Below, piece by piece: positions 1-6,928 of a stretch of DNA of 38,070 bases (position 1 is its first letter; the number at the start of each line of letters is the position of its first letter). A program made the position numbers and the translations under genes. The notes beneath the pieces are model-generated. The model worked only from the letters and a program-made list of their open reading frames with translations. It was not told the DNA's origin and did no database searches. This DNA comes from Actinomycetota bacterium. Lineage in GTDB: Bacteria; Actinomycetota; Thermoleophilia; Miltoncostaeales; Miltoncostaeaceae. Location of the stretch: the NCBI GenBank assembly GCA_963169235.1, contig CAUJCX010000040.1:1-38070 (forward strand), written 5' to 3'.

Positions 1-492
1 CTGGTCACCGACTGCCACGCGTTGTACCTGAGCGCACCGCATCACGTTCGCCGTCAACTGAACCAGGCCGTCTTCGAGAAGATCTTCGTGGAGGACGGCG
101 AGGTGCCGACCGGCAGGCTGGCGTCTCCGTTCGGAGAGCTCTTGAGCCTGGTCGAGCAGACCGAATCGAAAGAGTGGGGCTCTGAGGAACAGCTGAAGCG
201 CTACCTGCGGAAGTCCCCGTCGGAAGCGACGAGCATCCAGGAGATCGAGAGGACGATCGCCCGGATCCTGGCCGAGAACGAAGAAGGGGCCGTCCTGATG
301 GACGACCCCGGGAAAAGCAAGAACCCTGGCCCCTCATTGCTGGGCCAGGGTTCGAACGTCGCGCTTATGGCGGAGGAGGGGGGATTTGAACCCCCGTCGG
401 ACCGAAAGGCCCGAAACGGTTTTCGAGACCGCCGCATTCGACCGCTCTGCCACCCCTCCGCGGGGAACCGTATCAGGGGTGTCCAGCACTGA
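1..492 (+). CDS. Serine site-specific recombinase, C-terminal end (5' end outside window)
   Basis: The frame is open from base 1 and encodes a stretch with VRRQLNQAVFEKIFVEDGEV and a following PFGELLSL. This is the usual C-terminal pattern of large serine recombinases of phages and integrative elements (RR.lNqa.F.ki.v). These enzymes cut and rejoin att sites through an N-terminal catalytic serine, which lies outside the window. There is no stop after the recombinase part. The frame runs through a hairpin (321-353) and the antisense of tRNA-Ser (368-459) before TGA at 490-492, so the last ~45 residues are probably a by-product of the junction. The gene points at the tRNA 3' end, the arrangement expected for an integrase at the edge of an element inserted at a tRNA. 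The family call is fairly firm; whether the gene is intact cannot be judged. Confidence 0.72.
   Translation: MVTDCHALYLSAPHHVRRQLNQAVFEKIFVEDGEVPTGRLASPFGELLSLVEQTESKEWGSEEQLKRYLRKSPSEATSIQEIERTIARILAENEEGAVLMDDPGKSKNPGPSLLGQGSNVALMAEEGGFEPPSDRKARNGFRDRRIRPLCHPSAGNRIRGVQH
321..353 (-). terminator. Rho-independent terminator of tRNA-Ser(CGA)
   Basis: A perfect 12-bp inverted repeat (321-332 with 342-353) has a 9-base loop. On the minus strand it is followed by cttgctttt. It lies 15 bases past the 3' end of the minus-strand tRNA-Ser and inside the reading frame of the recombinase. Confidence 0.6.
368..459 (-). tRNA. tRNA-Ser (anticodon CGA)
   Basis: This 92-nt class II tRNA has a 7-bp acceptor GGAGGGG/CTCCTCC with one GU pair, and the anticodon loop CTCGAAA on a 5-bp stem gives anticodon CGA (reads UCG). 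It has a long variable arm and a T-arm GGGGG-TTCAAAT-CCCCC. Discriminator G and CCA are encoded. Its 3' end faces the recombinase fragment. Confidence 0.95.
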
Positions 493-495
493 TAC
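470..495. repeat. Inverted repeat between divergent tRNA-Ser genes
   Basis: Arms gtatcag (470-476) and ctgatac (489-495) are separated by 12 bases. The left arm, read on the minus strand as TGATAC, sits 11-16 bases before tRNA-Ser(CGA), so it may be its -10 element. The symmetry could also be an operator. No good -35 was found. Confidence 0.4.
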
Positions 496-551
496 AGCGC
501 GTCCGAGACGCATCCGGCGCGCGCGCCGATCGCGGGGCCCCCGCGGTGCGC

Positions 552-557
552 TACCAT
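552..557 (+). promoter_or_regulatory. Putative -10 box for tRNA-Ser(GGA)
   Basis: TACCAT lies 12 bases before the tRNA 5' end, in the only AT-richer spot of the flanking GC-rich DNA. No convincing -35 is visible. Confidence 0.35.
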
Positions 558-569
558 CCACGCGCCCGC

Positions 570-661
570 GGAGAGGTGTCCGAGCGGTCGAAGGAGCGCG
601 ACTGGAAATCGCGTAAGCGGGGTTCCTCGCTTCGAGGGTTCAAATCCCTCTCTCTCCGCCA
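570..661 (+). tRNA. tRNA-Ser (anticodon GGA)
   Basis: This 92-nt class II tRNA has acceptor GGAGAGG/TCTCTCC and anticodon stem cgcga/tcgcg with loop CTGGAAA, giving anticodon GGA (reads UCC/UCU). It has a long variable arm, T-arm GAGGG-TTCAAAT-CCCTC, discriminator G and encoded CCA. It is divergent from tRNA-Ser(CGA), with 110 bases between their 5' ends. Confidence 0.95.
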
Positions 662-670
662 TCTTCATCA

Positions 671-707
671 CGTCCCGGCCGCGCCGCACGTCGGCGCCGC
701 CGGGACG
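671..707 (+). terminator. Hairpin after tRNA-Ser(GGA)
   Basis: A 9-bp stem (671-679 with 699-707) is extended, after one mismatch, by a 6-bp inner stem (681-686 with 692-697). No U-tract follows, so this is a strong hairpin that may act as terminator or processing boundary rather than a textbook terminator. Confidence 0.4.
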
Positions 708-760
708 TCCCGTCGCCCCAGGGCGCCAGGGTGACATTCGACATGACCGCCGCGGGCCTC

Positions 761-790
761 TTGTCTCGCCGGGGGATCGTGGGGTACTGT
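761..790 (+). promoter_or_regulatory. Putative sigma-70-type promoter of the secreted lyase
   Basis: TTGTCT (761-766), an 18-base spacer and TACTGT (785-790) lie 85 bases before the ATG at 875. Confidence 0.45.
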
Positions 791-874
791 CGTCCGGCCC
801 CACGCCTTGTCCGGAAAAGCCGGCCGGTGCCCTCTGCGCGCTGAGCCCTGTCCCGCCTCTGAGGGTTGCCCCAT

Positions 875-2389
875 ATGAGAATCCCCCTGACCGGGCGTGC
901 GCTTGCGCGCGCTGCTTTGGCCGTTGGTCTCCTGGTTCCCGCGGCCGCCGCTGCGGACGCCGCCGAGCTGACCGCGTCCCGCACGAGCCTGCGCGAGTGG
1001 ACCCCTCTGGTGCAGCGCACCGCCGCGATCCAGCTCATCCGCGCCGGCGCCGACGGGCGCGTGGTGCGCCTGCGCGACGGCAAGCGGGGTGCGGGCTACG
1101 TGGTGCTGTCGACCCGCACCGCGCCTCAGGTCACCATGATCGGCACGGCGCGCCTGAACGTGCGCCGGCAGCGGATGGCGCTGCGCTCGGCCCGGGCGAT
1201 GATCGAGCTGCGGGGAGAGGGACGCAGCGTGGAAGCGGGTCCCTACCGCGACGCGGTCGGCAACGTGCGCTGGGCCGCGTGGACGAAGGGCGCCGACGGC
1301 GGCCGCCGCGCGCTGGCCGTGAGCCCCGAGCCCGTGCGCATGTCGCAGTGGTCCACCGTGACGCTGGCATCGCGCTGGGCGGGGGACGACTCCCGCGCAT
1401 CGCTGCGCATCGACGGCCGGGTGGTGGTGCGGCTGCCGAAGCTGGTGCTGCCCATGGGCGCGACGTCGGCCAACATCGGCCTGGGCCGCGCCTCGCGCAA
1501 GGGCGAGAAGGGCGTGCTGCTGGTGCGCAACGCCCGCGTGTGGGGCACCGAGCTGCAGGCACCGGTGCAGGCCGACCATGCCCACGTGGCAGCCGTCGCG
1601 CCCGAGGCCACCCCCGACGCCGCGGCGCCGCCCGCGGCAACGCCCCCTGCCGCGCCGCCCGCCGCCCCCGCGCCCACCCCCACTCCGCCGGCGCAGCCGC
1701 CCATCACCGCGCCGCCCGCAATCGCCCCGCCCATCCTCCCCGGCCGGGAAGTGGCGCGTCTGGACTTCGAGAACGGATTCGGCAACGCCGGCTTCCAGGC
1801 GGTGTCGCGCGACCGCATCACGCAGGTGACCAACCCCGTGGCCGCCGGGCGCTATGCCGGCCGGTTCGAGGTGCGCCCCGGCGACACGCCCATCGACAGC
1901 AGCGAGCGCGCGGAGCTCTCGCTCGACACGGGCGAGTCGGAGGGCGAGGAGCGCTGGTACTCGTGGGCCGTCATGTTCGACCAGGGCTTTCCCAGCGGCG
2001 GCCAGTGGCAGGTGGTGAGCCAGTTCCACTCCACCGCGCCGCGGCAGCCTCCGGTGGGCTTCTACGCCGAGAACAACCGCTTCCGCCTGCAGGTGTGGCC
2101 GAAGAACGCCGACGGCTCGCAGGCCGCGCCCGAGCGCACCATCTGGTCGACCACGCTGCAGCGGGGCGTCTGGTATCGCATCACCCTGCACGCGCGCTGG
2201 TCGGGCAGCGACACGTCCGGGTTCGTCGAGCTGTTCGTCAACGGCAAGCCCGCCGGGTCGAAGACGTACATCCGCACGCTGGCCCCCGGGTCGCCCAACT
2301 ACTTCAAGATGGGCTACTACCGCAACTCGGGCTTCAGCCAGACGGGCGTCGTCTACATCGACGACTTCCGCGCCACGCAGGTGAACTGA
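875..2389 (+). CDS. Secreted polysaccharide lyase with N-terminal accessory domain
   Basis: Start ATG 875 is chosen because GAGGG lies 9 bases upstream; TTG 866 has no room for a Shine-Dalgarno site. The 504-aa protein begins with a signal peptide ending near AAAAADA (about residues 25-31). A beta-rich domain (about 35-225), an Ala/Pro linker (about 240-290) and a C-terminal jelly-roll domain follow. The last domain carries SSERAELS, QFHST and YFKMGYYRN. These resemble the RxEL, QxH and YFKxGxY signatures of jelly-roll polysaccharide lyases (PL7/PL20-like, heparin-lyase-like Pfam families). They would cleave uronic-acid-containing polymers by beta-elimination outside the cell; the substrate cannot be read from sequence. 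A lipoprotein paralogue lies at 32338-33171. The gene stands alone with its own promoter. Confidence 0.72.
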   Translation: MRIPLTGRALARAALAVGLLVPAAAAADAAELTASRTSLREWTPLVQRTAAIQLIRAGADGRVVRLRDGKRGAGYVVLSTRTAPQVTMIGTARLNVRRQRMALRSARAMIELRGEGRSVEAGPYRDAVGNVRWAAWTKGADGGRRALAVSPEPVRMSQWSTVTLASRWAGDDSRASLRIDGRVVVRLPKLVLPMGATSANIGLGRASRKGEKGVLLVRNARVWGTELQAPVQADHAHVAAVAPEATPDAAAPPAATPPAAPPAAPAPTPTPPAQPPITAPPAIAPPILPGREVARLDFENGFGNAGFQAVSRDRITQVTNPVAAGRYAGRFEVRPGDTPIDSSERAELSLDTGESEGEERWYSWAVMFDQGFPSGGQWQVVSQFHSTAPRQPPVGFYAENNRFRLQVWPKNADGSQAAPERTIWSTTLQRGVWYRITLHARWSGSDTSGFVELFVNGKPAGSKTYIRTLAPGSPNYFKMGYYRNSGFSQTGVVYIDDFRATQVN

Positions 2390-2434
2390 ACGGACATCCC
2401 GGCACCGGGGGGCTGCGCGGCGGCCTCCCGATGC

Positions 2435-2440
2435 TAGGAT
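2435..2440 (+). promoter_or_regulatory. Putative -10 box for tRNA-Val
   Basis: TAGGAT is located 10 bases before the tRNA 5' end. No clear -35 was seen. Confidence 0.35.
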
Positions 2441-2450
2441 CCCTCCTCCC

Positions 2451-2522
2451 GGGCAGTTAGCTCAGCGGGAGAGCGCTCGCCTCACACGCGAGAGGTCACT
2501 GGTTCAATCCCAGTACTGCCCA
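2451..2522 (+). tRNA. tRNA-Val (anticodon CAC)
   Basis: Acceptor GGGCAGT/ACTGCCC is complete, and the anticodon stem ctcgc/gcgag encloses loop CTCACAC, giving anticodon CAC. The T-arm contains GGTTCAATC. The discriminator A is not followed by CCA, unlike the two tRNA-Ser genes, so the CCA tail must be added by an enzyme. Confidence 0.95.
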
Positions 2523-2547
2523 CTCCTGTTCCCACCGAAGGGTGCCG

Positions 2548-2829
2548 ATGGCGTCCGACCGCTCCCGACCCGGCCTGATGGACAACCGCTTCGCCCTGGT
2601 GCTCGCGGGCGTCGTGCTGGGCGCCCTGTGGGGGCTGGTCATGTGGGGGCTCGCCACGCTGCTGGGCAACGACTCGGGCGTGCGCGGCCTGGTGTACCTG
2701 GTGCTCACCATGGCCATGCTCGGCGGCGGCGTCGCCGCGTTCTTCGGGGTGTTCGGCGTGGTGCGCCGCGGCGAGCGGGTCGCCCCGCGCATCCGCCGCG
2801 ACCGCGACGGCGGGGAGCCTCGCGGATAG
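2548..2829 (+). CDS. Small two-helix membrane protein, unknown function
   Basis: This 93-aa protein starts at ATG 2548, with gaaggg 5 bases upstream. A basic N-terminus is followed by two hydrophobic segments (about 17-40, FALVLAGVVLGALWGLVMWG, and about 50-73). A charged cytoplasmic tail RRGERVAPRIRRDRDGGE ends the chain. I do not recognise a family. It sits between tRNA-Val and SRP RNA without an obvious partner. The high GC and third-position bias match the neighbouring genes, which supports real coding. Confidence 0.6.
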   Translation: MASDRSRPGLMDNRFALVLAGVVLGALWGLVMWGLATLLGNDSGVRGLVYLVLTMAMLGGGVAAFFGVFGVVRRGERVAPRIRRDRDGGEPRG

Positions 2830-2842
2830 TCGCCGGGTCGAC

Positions 2843-2848
2843 TATCCT
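2843..2848 (+). promoter_or_regulatory. Putative -10 box of SRP RNA
   Basis: TATCCT is placed 6-8 bases before the likely 5' end of the SRP RNA. Confidence 0.4.
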
Positions 2849-2853
2849 TCCCG

Positions 2854-3120
2854 GGTGGTCGTGCTAGGCGGGGAGCTAGCGGTTCCCTGTACCCGAAATC
2901 CGCTTCACGCGGGGCACAACTCCCATCCTCGGGGCGCGTCTTCGTGGGTATGGGCACGCGACACGTGGTGTTGATGGGAAGGTCCCATTCGATGGGCGAC
3001 TGCGAACCAGGTCAGGTCCGGAAGGAAGCAGCCTTAAGCGGACCCGCCCATGCGCAGTGGGGTCACCTTGCCGGAGCCGGCGGCGCGCGTACCGTCCACG
3101 TCGATCGTCACAACGAAGGG
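2854..3120 (+). ncRNA. ffs: Signal recognition particle RNA, large bacterial type
   Basis: The RNA scaffolds Ffh for co-translational membrane targeting. The near-universal SRP core is at 3007-3033 (ccaggtcaggtccggaagga followed by agcagcc). Upstream, gtgctaggcggggagctagc and the next ccctgtacccg match the 5' Alu domain of the long form found in Gram-positive bacteria, so this is not the short 4.5S type. Helix 5 pairing can be traced outwards (for example gatgggcg with cgcccat, acgtgg with ccacgt near 3097, cttcgt with acgaag near 3113). This suggests a 3' end near 3120 and about 267 nt in total. The core is certain; both ends are estimates. Confidence 0.88.
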
Positions 3121-3203
3121 TGCACGGCCACCTACTGTTTCGGGCAGCACGTCCCGGCGCGCCCGCGCCGCGGCTCCGCTGCCACGCACGTGAAAGGGCG
3201 ACG

Positions 3204-4994
3204 CTGACCTCGGCCGACCAGGGCGCCAGCCTCTACAACCGGTACCGCCCCACCACGTTCGAGGAGATGGTGGGCCAGGAGCACGTCGCCCGCGCCGTGG
3301 GCAACGCGCTGCGCGCCGGGCGCCCCGCACGCGGCTACCTGTTCTCGGGGCCCCGCGGCACCGGCAAGACCACCACGGCCCGCATCCTCGCCCGCGGCCT
3401 CAACTGCCAGTCGGTCGACGCGCCCACCGCCACCCCGTGCGGCACGTGTGACTCGTGCCGGCGCATCGGCCACGACGACTGGCTCGACGTGGTGGAGGTG
3501 GACGCCGCATCCAGCGCCCGCCGCATCGACGAGATGCGCGATTGGCTCGAGACCGTCCGCTACGCGCCCGTGGCGTCCCGCTACCGGGTCACCATCATGG
3601 ACGAGGCCCACCAGATCCAGGACGGCGCGTCGAGCGCCCTGCTGAAGACGCTGGAGGAGCCGCCGCCGCACCTCATCGTGATCCTCTGCACCACCCACCC
3701 CTGGGACCTGCTGCCCACCATCCGCAGCCGCGTGCAGCACTTCGTGCTGCGCAAGCCCGGCATCCCCGGCCTCACGCGGGTGCTGCAGCGCGTCGCCGAC
3801 GCGGAGGGCTTCACGGCCAGCGAGCCGGCCCTCGACGCCCTGGCGCGCGCCGCCGACGGCTCGTACCGAGACGCACTGGGCCTGCTGGACCAGCTGGCGG
3901 CGTACGGCGACGGCGAGATCGGCATCGAACAGGTGCGCGAGCTGTCCGGATCGGTGGCCCGCGAGACGCTGTTCGAGCTGACCGACCTGGTGAGTGACGG
4001 CGAGGCCCCCGGCGCGTTCCTGATGCTGGAGGACGTGCTCGACGGTGGCGCCGACCCCGAGCAGTTGCTGCGCGAGCTGGTGACGCACATGCGGTACGCG
4101 TGCCTTCTGCAGCAGGGGGCGGGCGTGCGTGACGAATGGGCGTACGCCCCCGACGAGCTCACGCGCCTCGAGGCCCAGGCCAACCGCGTGCCGCCGCGCC
4201 TCACCGTGCGCGCACTCGACCTGCTGGCCGACGCCCAGCTGCGCATCCGCCACGGCGGCGCCGACCCGCGCCTGCAACTGGAGCTGATCCTCGCCAAGCT
4301 GGCCCGTCCCGAGCTTGACGGCGGCGCGGGCGGCCCGGCTCCCGGCGGCGCCCGCACGGCGCCCGCCGCGCCCCCTGCTGACGTCCCCCGGCTGCGGCCC
4401 GCGCCCGACCCGGACCCGCCGCCCGTGGTCGCGTCCGCCCCGCCCGCCGAACCGTCCGCCCCGGCCGCGCCCGCCGAACCGTCCGCCCCGACCGCGCCTG
4501 CGCCCGTGGCCGCGGTGCCGGACGCACCCACCCCGCCCGCGGAGCCGGCGCCGCAACCCGACGCCGTCGCGCCTCCTCCTGCGCCCGAGGCACCCCCGGC
4601 GCCCACCGGGCCCGTGCCCGCCGACGTCGAGCACGTCACGCGCCTGTGGCCCCAGGTTGTCCAGGCGGTGTCGACGTCCGCTCCGCCCTTGGTGGGCTTT
4701 TTGCAGGAGGCGCAGGTGCCGCGCGTCACCGGCGACGTCGTGCACCTGGCCGTCAGTCCCGTGGGCGCCAGCATGCTGGCCCGTCCCGAGTACCGGCGCA
4801 GCGTGGAGCACGCCCTGGCGGGGGTGATGGGCCGGCCTTTGCGCGTGGAGGTCGCTGCTGCCGCCGCCGCCCCGGCGCCCCGCCGCCCCGAGGCCTCCGA
4901 GCAGCCGCTCGACCTCGATACCCTTCGCCGCGAGCTGATGTCGACGTTCGATGCGACCCCCGAGGACGACGCGTCCTCGTCCGCCAACACCTAG
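3204..4994 (+). CDS. dnaX: DNA polymerase III subunit gamma/tau (clamp loader ATPase)
   Basis: DnaX loads the beta clamp onto DNA in the replisome. Numbering from CTG 3204 (596 aa), the Walker A motif GPRGTGKT is at 49-56, zinc-binding cysteines are at 68, 79, 82 and 85, and Walker B/DEAH is at 133-136. Sensor 1 (ILCTTHPWDLLPTIRSR) and the GSYRDALGLLDQL sensor-2 region follow. An Ala/Pro linker (about 375-480) leads to the tau-type C-terminal domain. The conserved start ASLYNRYRPTTF has no ATG, GTG or TTG before it except GTG 3120, which lies in the SRP RNA end and has no correctly spaced Shine-Dalgarno site. GAAAGGG (3192-3198) sits 5 bases before CTG 3204, so I infer a CTG start. It is first in an operon with ybaB and recR (13-base gap). 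Confidence 0.93.
   Translation: MTSADQGASLYNRYRPTTFEEMVGQEHVARAVGNALRAGRPARGYLFSGPRGTGKTTTARILARGLNCQSVDAPTATPCGTCDSCRRIGHDDWLDVVEVDAASSARRIDEMRDWLETVRYAPVASRYRVTIMDEAHQIQDGASSALLKTLEEPPPHLIVILCTTHPWDLLPTIRSRVQHFVLRKPGIPGLTRVLQRVADAEGFTASEPALDALARAADGSYRDALGLLDQLAAYGDGEIGIEQVRELSGSVARETLFELTDLVSDGEAPGAFLMLEDVLDGGADPEQLLRELVTHMRYACLLQQGAGVRDEWAYAPDELTRLEAQANRVPPRLTVRALDLLADAQLRIRHGGADPRLQLELILAKLARPELDGGAGGPAPGGARTAPAAPPADVPRLRPAPDPDPPPVVASAPPAEPSAPAAPAEPSAPTAPAPVAAVPDAPTPPAEPAPQPDAVAPPPAPEAPPAPTGPVPADVEHVTRLWPQVVQAVSTSAPPLVGFLQEAQVPRVTGDVVHLAVSPVGASMLARPEYRRSVEHALAGVMGRPLRVEVAAAAAAPAPRRPEASEQPLDLDTLRRELMSTFDATPEDDASSSANT
4441..4494 (+). repeat. 27-bp tandem duplication in the dnaX linker
   Basis: Two copies (4441-4467 and 4468-4494) differ at one base and encode the repeated PPAEPSAPA-type linker. 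It is in frame, so it only changes linker length. Confidence 0.8.
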
Positions 4995-5007
4995 GGAGCG
5001 CCGCGCA

Positions 5008-5328
5008 ATGGGCATGAACCCGCAGAAGATGATGAAGCAGATGCAGAAGATGCAGCAGGAGATGGAGCGGGTGCAGACCGCGCTCCAGGAGGAGCACGTC
5101 TCGGCCACGGCCGGCGGGGGCGCCGTCACCGCGACGGTCAGCGGCGGGCTGGAGCTCGTGTCGGTGAAGCTGTCGCCCGAGGTGGTCGACCCCGAGGACA
5201 TCGAGATGCTCGAGGACACCGTCGTGGCCGCCGTCAACGAGGCTCTGCGCCAGGCGCAGGACCTCGCGTCGAAGCGCATGGGCGAGGTCACCGGCGGGCT
5301 GTCCGGCCTCGGCCTGCCCGGCTTCTAG
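5008..5328 (+). CDS. ybaB: YbaB/EbfC family nucleoid-associated protein
   Basis: This 106-aa protein has the family layout: a Met/Gln-rich N-terminal helix (MMKQMQKMQQEMERVQ, about 7-22), a central beta part with VSATAGGGAVTATVSGG, and a C-terminal helix ending in GGLSGLGLPGF. YbaB forms DNA-binding dimers associated with the nucleoid, and the gene is found between dnaX and recR in many bacteria, as here. Start ATG 5008 has AGGGAG 9 bases upstream; ATG 5014 is a possible alternative. It follows dnaX by 13 bases and is in the same frame as recR, with 15 bases between its stop and the proposed recR start. Confidence 0.93.
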   Translation: MGMNPQKMMKQMQKMQQEMERVQTALQEEHVSATAGGGAVTATVSGGLELVSVKLSPEVVDPEDIEMLEDTVVAAVNEALRQAQDLASKRMGEVTGGLSGLGLPGF

Positions 5329-5343
5329 GCCGGAGCCGCCACC

Positions 5344-5937
5344 ATCCTCACGCCGTCGCTCGAGCGCCTGGTGGCCGAGCTGTCGCGGCTGCCGGGCATC
5401 GGTGCCCGCAGCGCGCAGCGGCTGGCGTTCCACCTCTTGCGCCAGCCCTCCGAGCGCTCGCTGGCGCTGGCCGCCGCGCTCACGGGCCTCGCCGAGCGCA
5501 TCCACCCGTGCCCGCGGTGCTTCAGCTTCGCCGAGGACGAGCTGTGCCCCATCTGCGCCGACCAGCGCCGCGACCCCTCGCTTCTGTGCGTGGTGGAGGA
5601 GCCGTCCGCGATCCTGCCGATCGAGCGCACGTCCGAGTACCGCGGCTACTACCACGTGCTGGGCGGGGCGCTGTCGCCCATCGACGGCGTCGACCCTGAC
5701 GACCTGCGCATCGCCGAGCTGCTCGCCCGCGTGGAGGCCGAGGGCGTCGCCGAGGTGGTGATCGCCACCAACCCCACCATGACCGGCGAGGCGACGGCGC
5801 TCTACCTGGCCGACGCGCTGCGCGGCAAGGTGCGCATCACCCGCCTGGCCTCGGGCCTACCGGTGGGCGCCGACCTGGAGCACGCCGACGAACTCACCCT
5901 GGGCCGGGCCCTGCTGGGCCGCCGCGAACTGGCGTAG
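5344..5937 (+). CDS. recR: Recombination mediator protein RecR
   Basis: RecR works with RecO (and RecF) to load RecA on gapped DNA. Visible are the helix-hairpin-helix LPGIGARSAQRLAFHLL, the C4 zinc finger CPRCFSFAEDELCPIC, a Toprim domain with CVVEEPSAILPIERTSEYRG and HVLGGALSPIDG, and the conserved C-terminal end LTLGRALLGRRELA. The first conventional codon, GTG 5371, would delete the N-terminal helix. The frame continues upstream as LTPSLERLVAELSR. ATC 5344 has GGAG 8 bases before it and lies 15 codons before LPGIG, the same distance as the Met of mycobacterial RecR as I recall it. I therefore infer AUC initiation (197 aa). It is the third gene of the dnaX operon. Confidence 0.92.
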   Translation: MLTPSLERLVAELSRLPGIGARSAQRLAFHLLRQPSERSLALAAALTGLAERIHPCPRCFSFAEDELCPICADQRRDPSLLCVVEEPSAILPIERTSEYRGYYHVLGGALSPIDGVDPDDLRIAELLARVEAEGVAEVVIATNPTMTGEATALYLADALRGKVRITRLASGLPVGADLEHADELTLGRALLGRRELA

Positions 5938-6040
5938 CGGGGCGCACACAGAGGTACGAATCGCGTACTTGCGCCCCCGCCGACGGCGGGTGTTGCGTCC
6001 TCGTGCGAGGGAAATGTACGGTCCACATGGAGGTCGGACA

Positions 6041-6667
6041 GTGCGTAGACAGAGGATTGTGGCCCTCGGCGCGGCCGCAGCGTGTGCTCTCGGTGCCGGG
6101 GTCGTGGTGGTATCCCACGCGAACTCCGAGGCGGAGCCTTCCCCCTCCCTCTACGTGCCTGATTCGCCCGTCGCCCCCGGCGCGCCAACCGCACGTGCGC
6201 CCCGCACCACCGACGGCGTGTCGTTCCTTTCACCGACGGCCTCCGCGATCGGCGCCGCGGCCGCACGGCAGCTCCCGAGCGGCTACTCGATCTCCGTCGT
6301 CCGCTCGTTGCGGGGTCGTACGGGGCACGGCACGGCCGCGTACGAACACGCCGACGCCCGAGGGCACCGTGGCGACCTCTACCGCATCTCGCACTTCCGG
6401 CGCTTCGCCCCGGACGAACTCGACGCACAGCCCGACTTCGTGCGCGGTGAGTCCCCCGCGGGGCGGTACTGGATCACCACCGACGACGACGGGCTTCAGG
6501 CCGTCACCGTGCTGACGGCCGCCGGGGTCGCGGTCAGGGTCGATCATTTCTCCGTCACACCGGCCGACCGCGTCGCCATCCCGGCCTTGCTGGACCTGGC
6601 GTGGAACACCGCTCGCGACCTCGCGGCCGGCGACCCGTCATCTGGCGCCGCCACGGCGCCGACCTGA
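6041..6667 (+). CDS. Secreted or membrane-anchored protein, unknown function
   Basis: This 208-aa protein starts at GTG 6041, with GGAGG 7 bases upstream. The N-terminus MRRQRIVALGAAAACALGAG is a signal peptide or membrane anchor. A Pro/Ala/Ser stretch (about 30-60) and a soluble domain with YRISHFRRFAPDEL and RYWITTDDDGLQAVTVLTA follow. I recognise no family. Codon choice is more mixed than in the flanking genes (less dominated by ctg/gtg/cgc) and the gene stands alone between recR and lysC, which fits an accessory insertion. There is no sign of catalytic motifs. Confidence 0.55.
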   Translation: MRRQRIVALGAAAACALGAGVVVVSHANSEAEPSPSLYVPDSPVAPGAPTARAPRTTDGVSFLSPTASAIGAAAARQLPSGYSISVVRSLRGRTGHGTAAYEHADARGHRGDLYRISHFRRFAPDELDAQPDFVRGESPAGRYWITTDDDGLQAVTVLTAAGVAVRVDHFSVTPADRVAIPALLDLAWNTARDLAAGDPSSGAATAPT

Positions 6668-6883
6668 CGACACGCCGTGACGCCGTGAGCGCCTCCGGCC
6701 CGCGCGGCCGTGCGAGGCCGGCGGCGTAGGGAGCCGTGAGCCCCCGCCTCCGCATCAGGGCTCGTGAGTGGGGAACGGTGACAGGGGCGAGCTCCGTTCG
6801 AGCGCCGCCACCACGATCACGGCCGGCCGGACGCGATTCTCGCCGCGCGACGCCGGAAACCGGCCCCTTCCACGGCGCCACGC

Positions 6884-6889
6884 TAAAAT
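6884..6889 (+). promoter_or_regulatory. Putative -10 box of lysC
   Basis: TAAAAT is the only A/T-rich hexamer in a 230-base GC-rich intergenic region (6668-6901). It predicts transcription from about 6896 and a ~33-base leader carrying the AAGGAG site at 6917-6922. Nothing else was recognised in this gap. Confidence 0.5.
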
Positions 6890-6928
6890 TACTGGCTGGC
6901 CGTGGCCCCTGACGACAAGGAGACGGCA

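Noticed and set aside
201-803. Minus-strand frame with GFEPS-like peptide
   Set aside because: It is a translation of the tRNA-Ser T-arm region, a known artefact.
668-2191. Long minus-strand open frame opposite the secreted lyase
   Set aside because: Low-complexity Arg/Gly/His-rich product in the mirror frame of a gene with signal peptide and domain motifs; a GC-rich shadow.
4300-4700. Programmed frameshift in dnaX giving a gamma form
   Set aside because: No A-rich slippery heptamer or fitting downstream hairpin in this GC-rich linker.
3132-5291. 719-codon minus-strand open frame opposite dnaX
   Set aside because: No motif, compositionally biased, fully explained as antisense of dnaX-ybaB.
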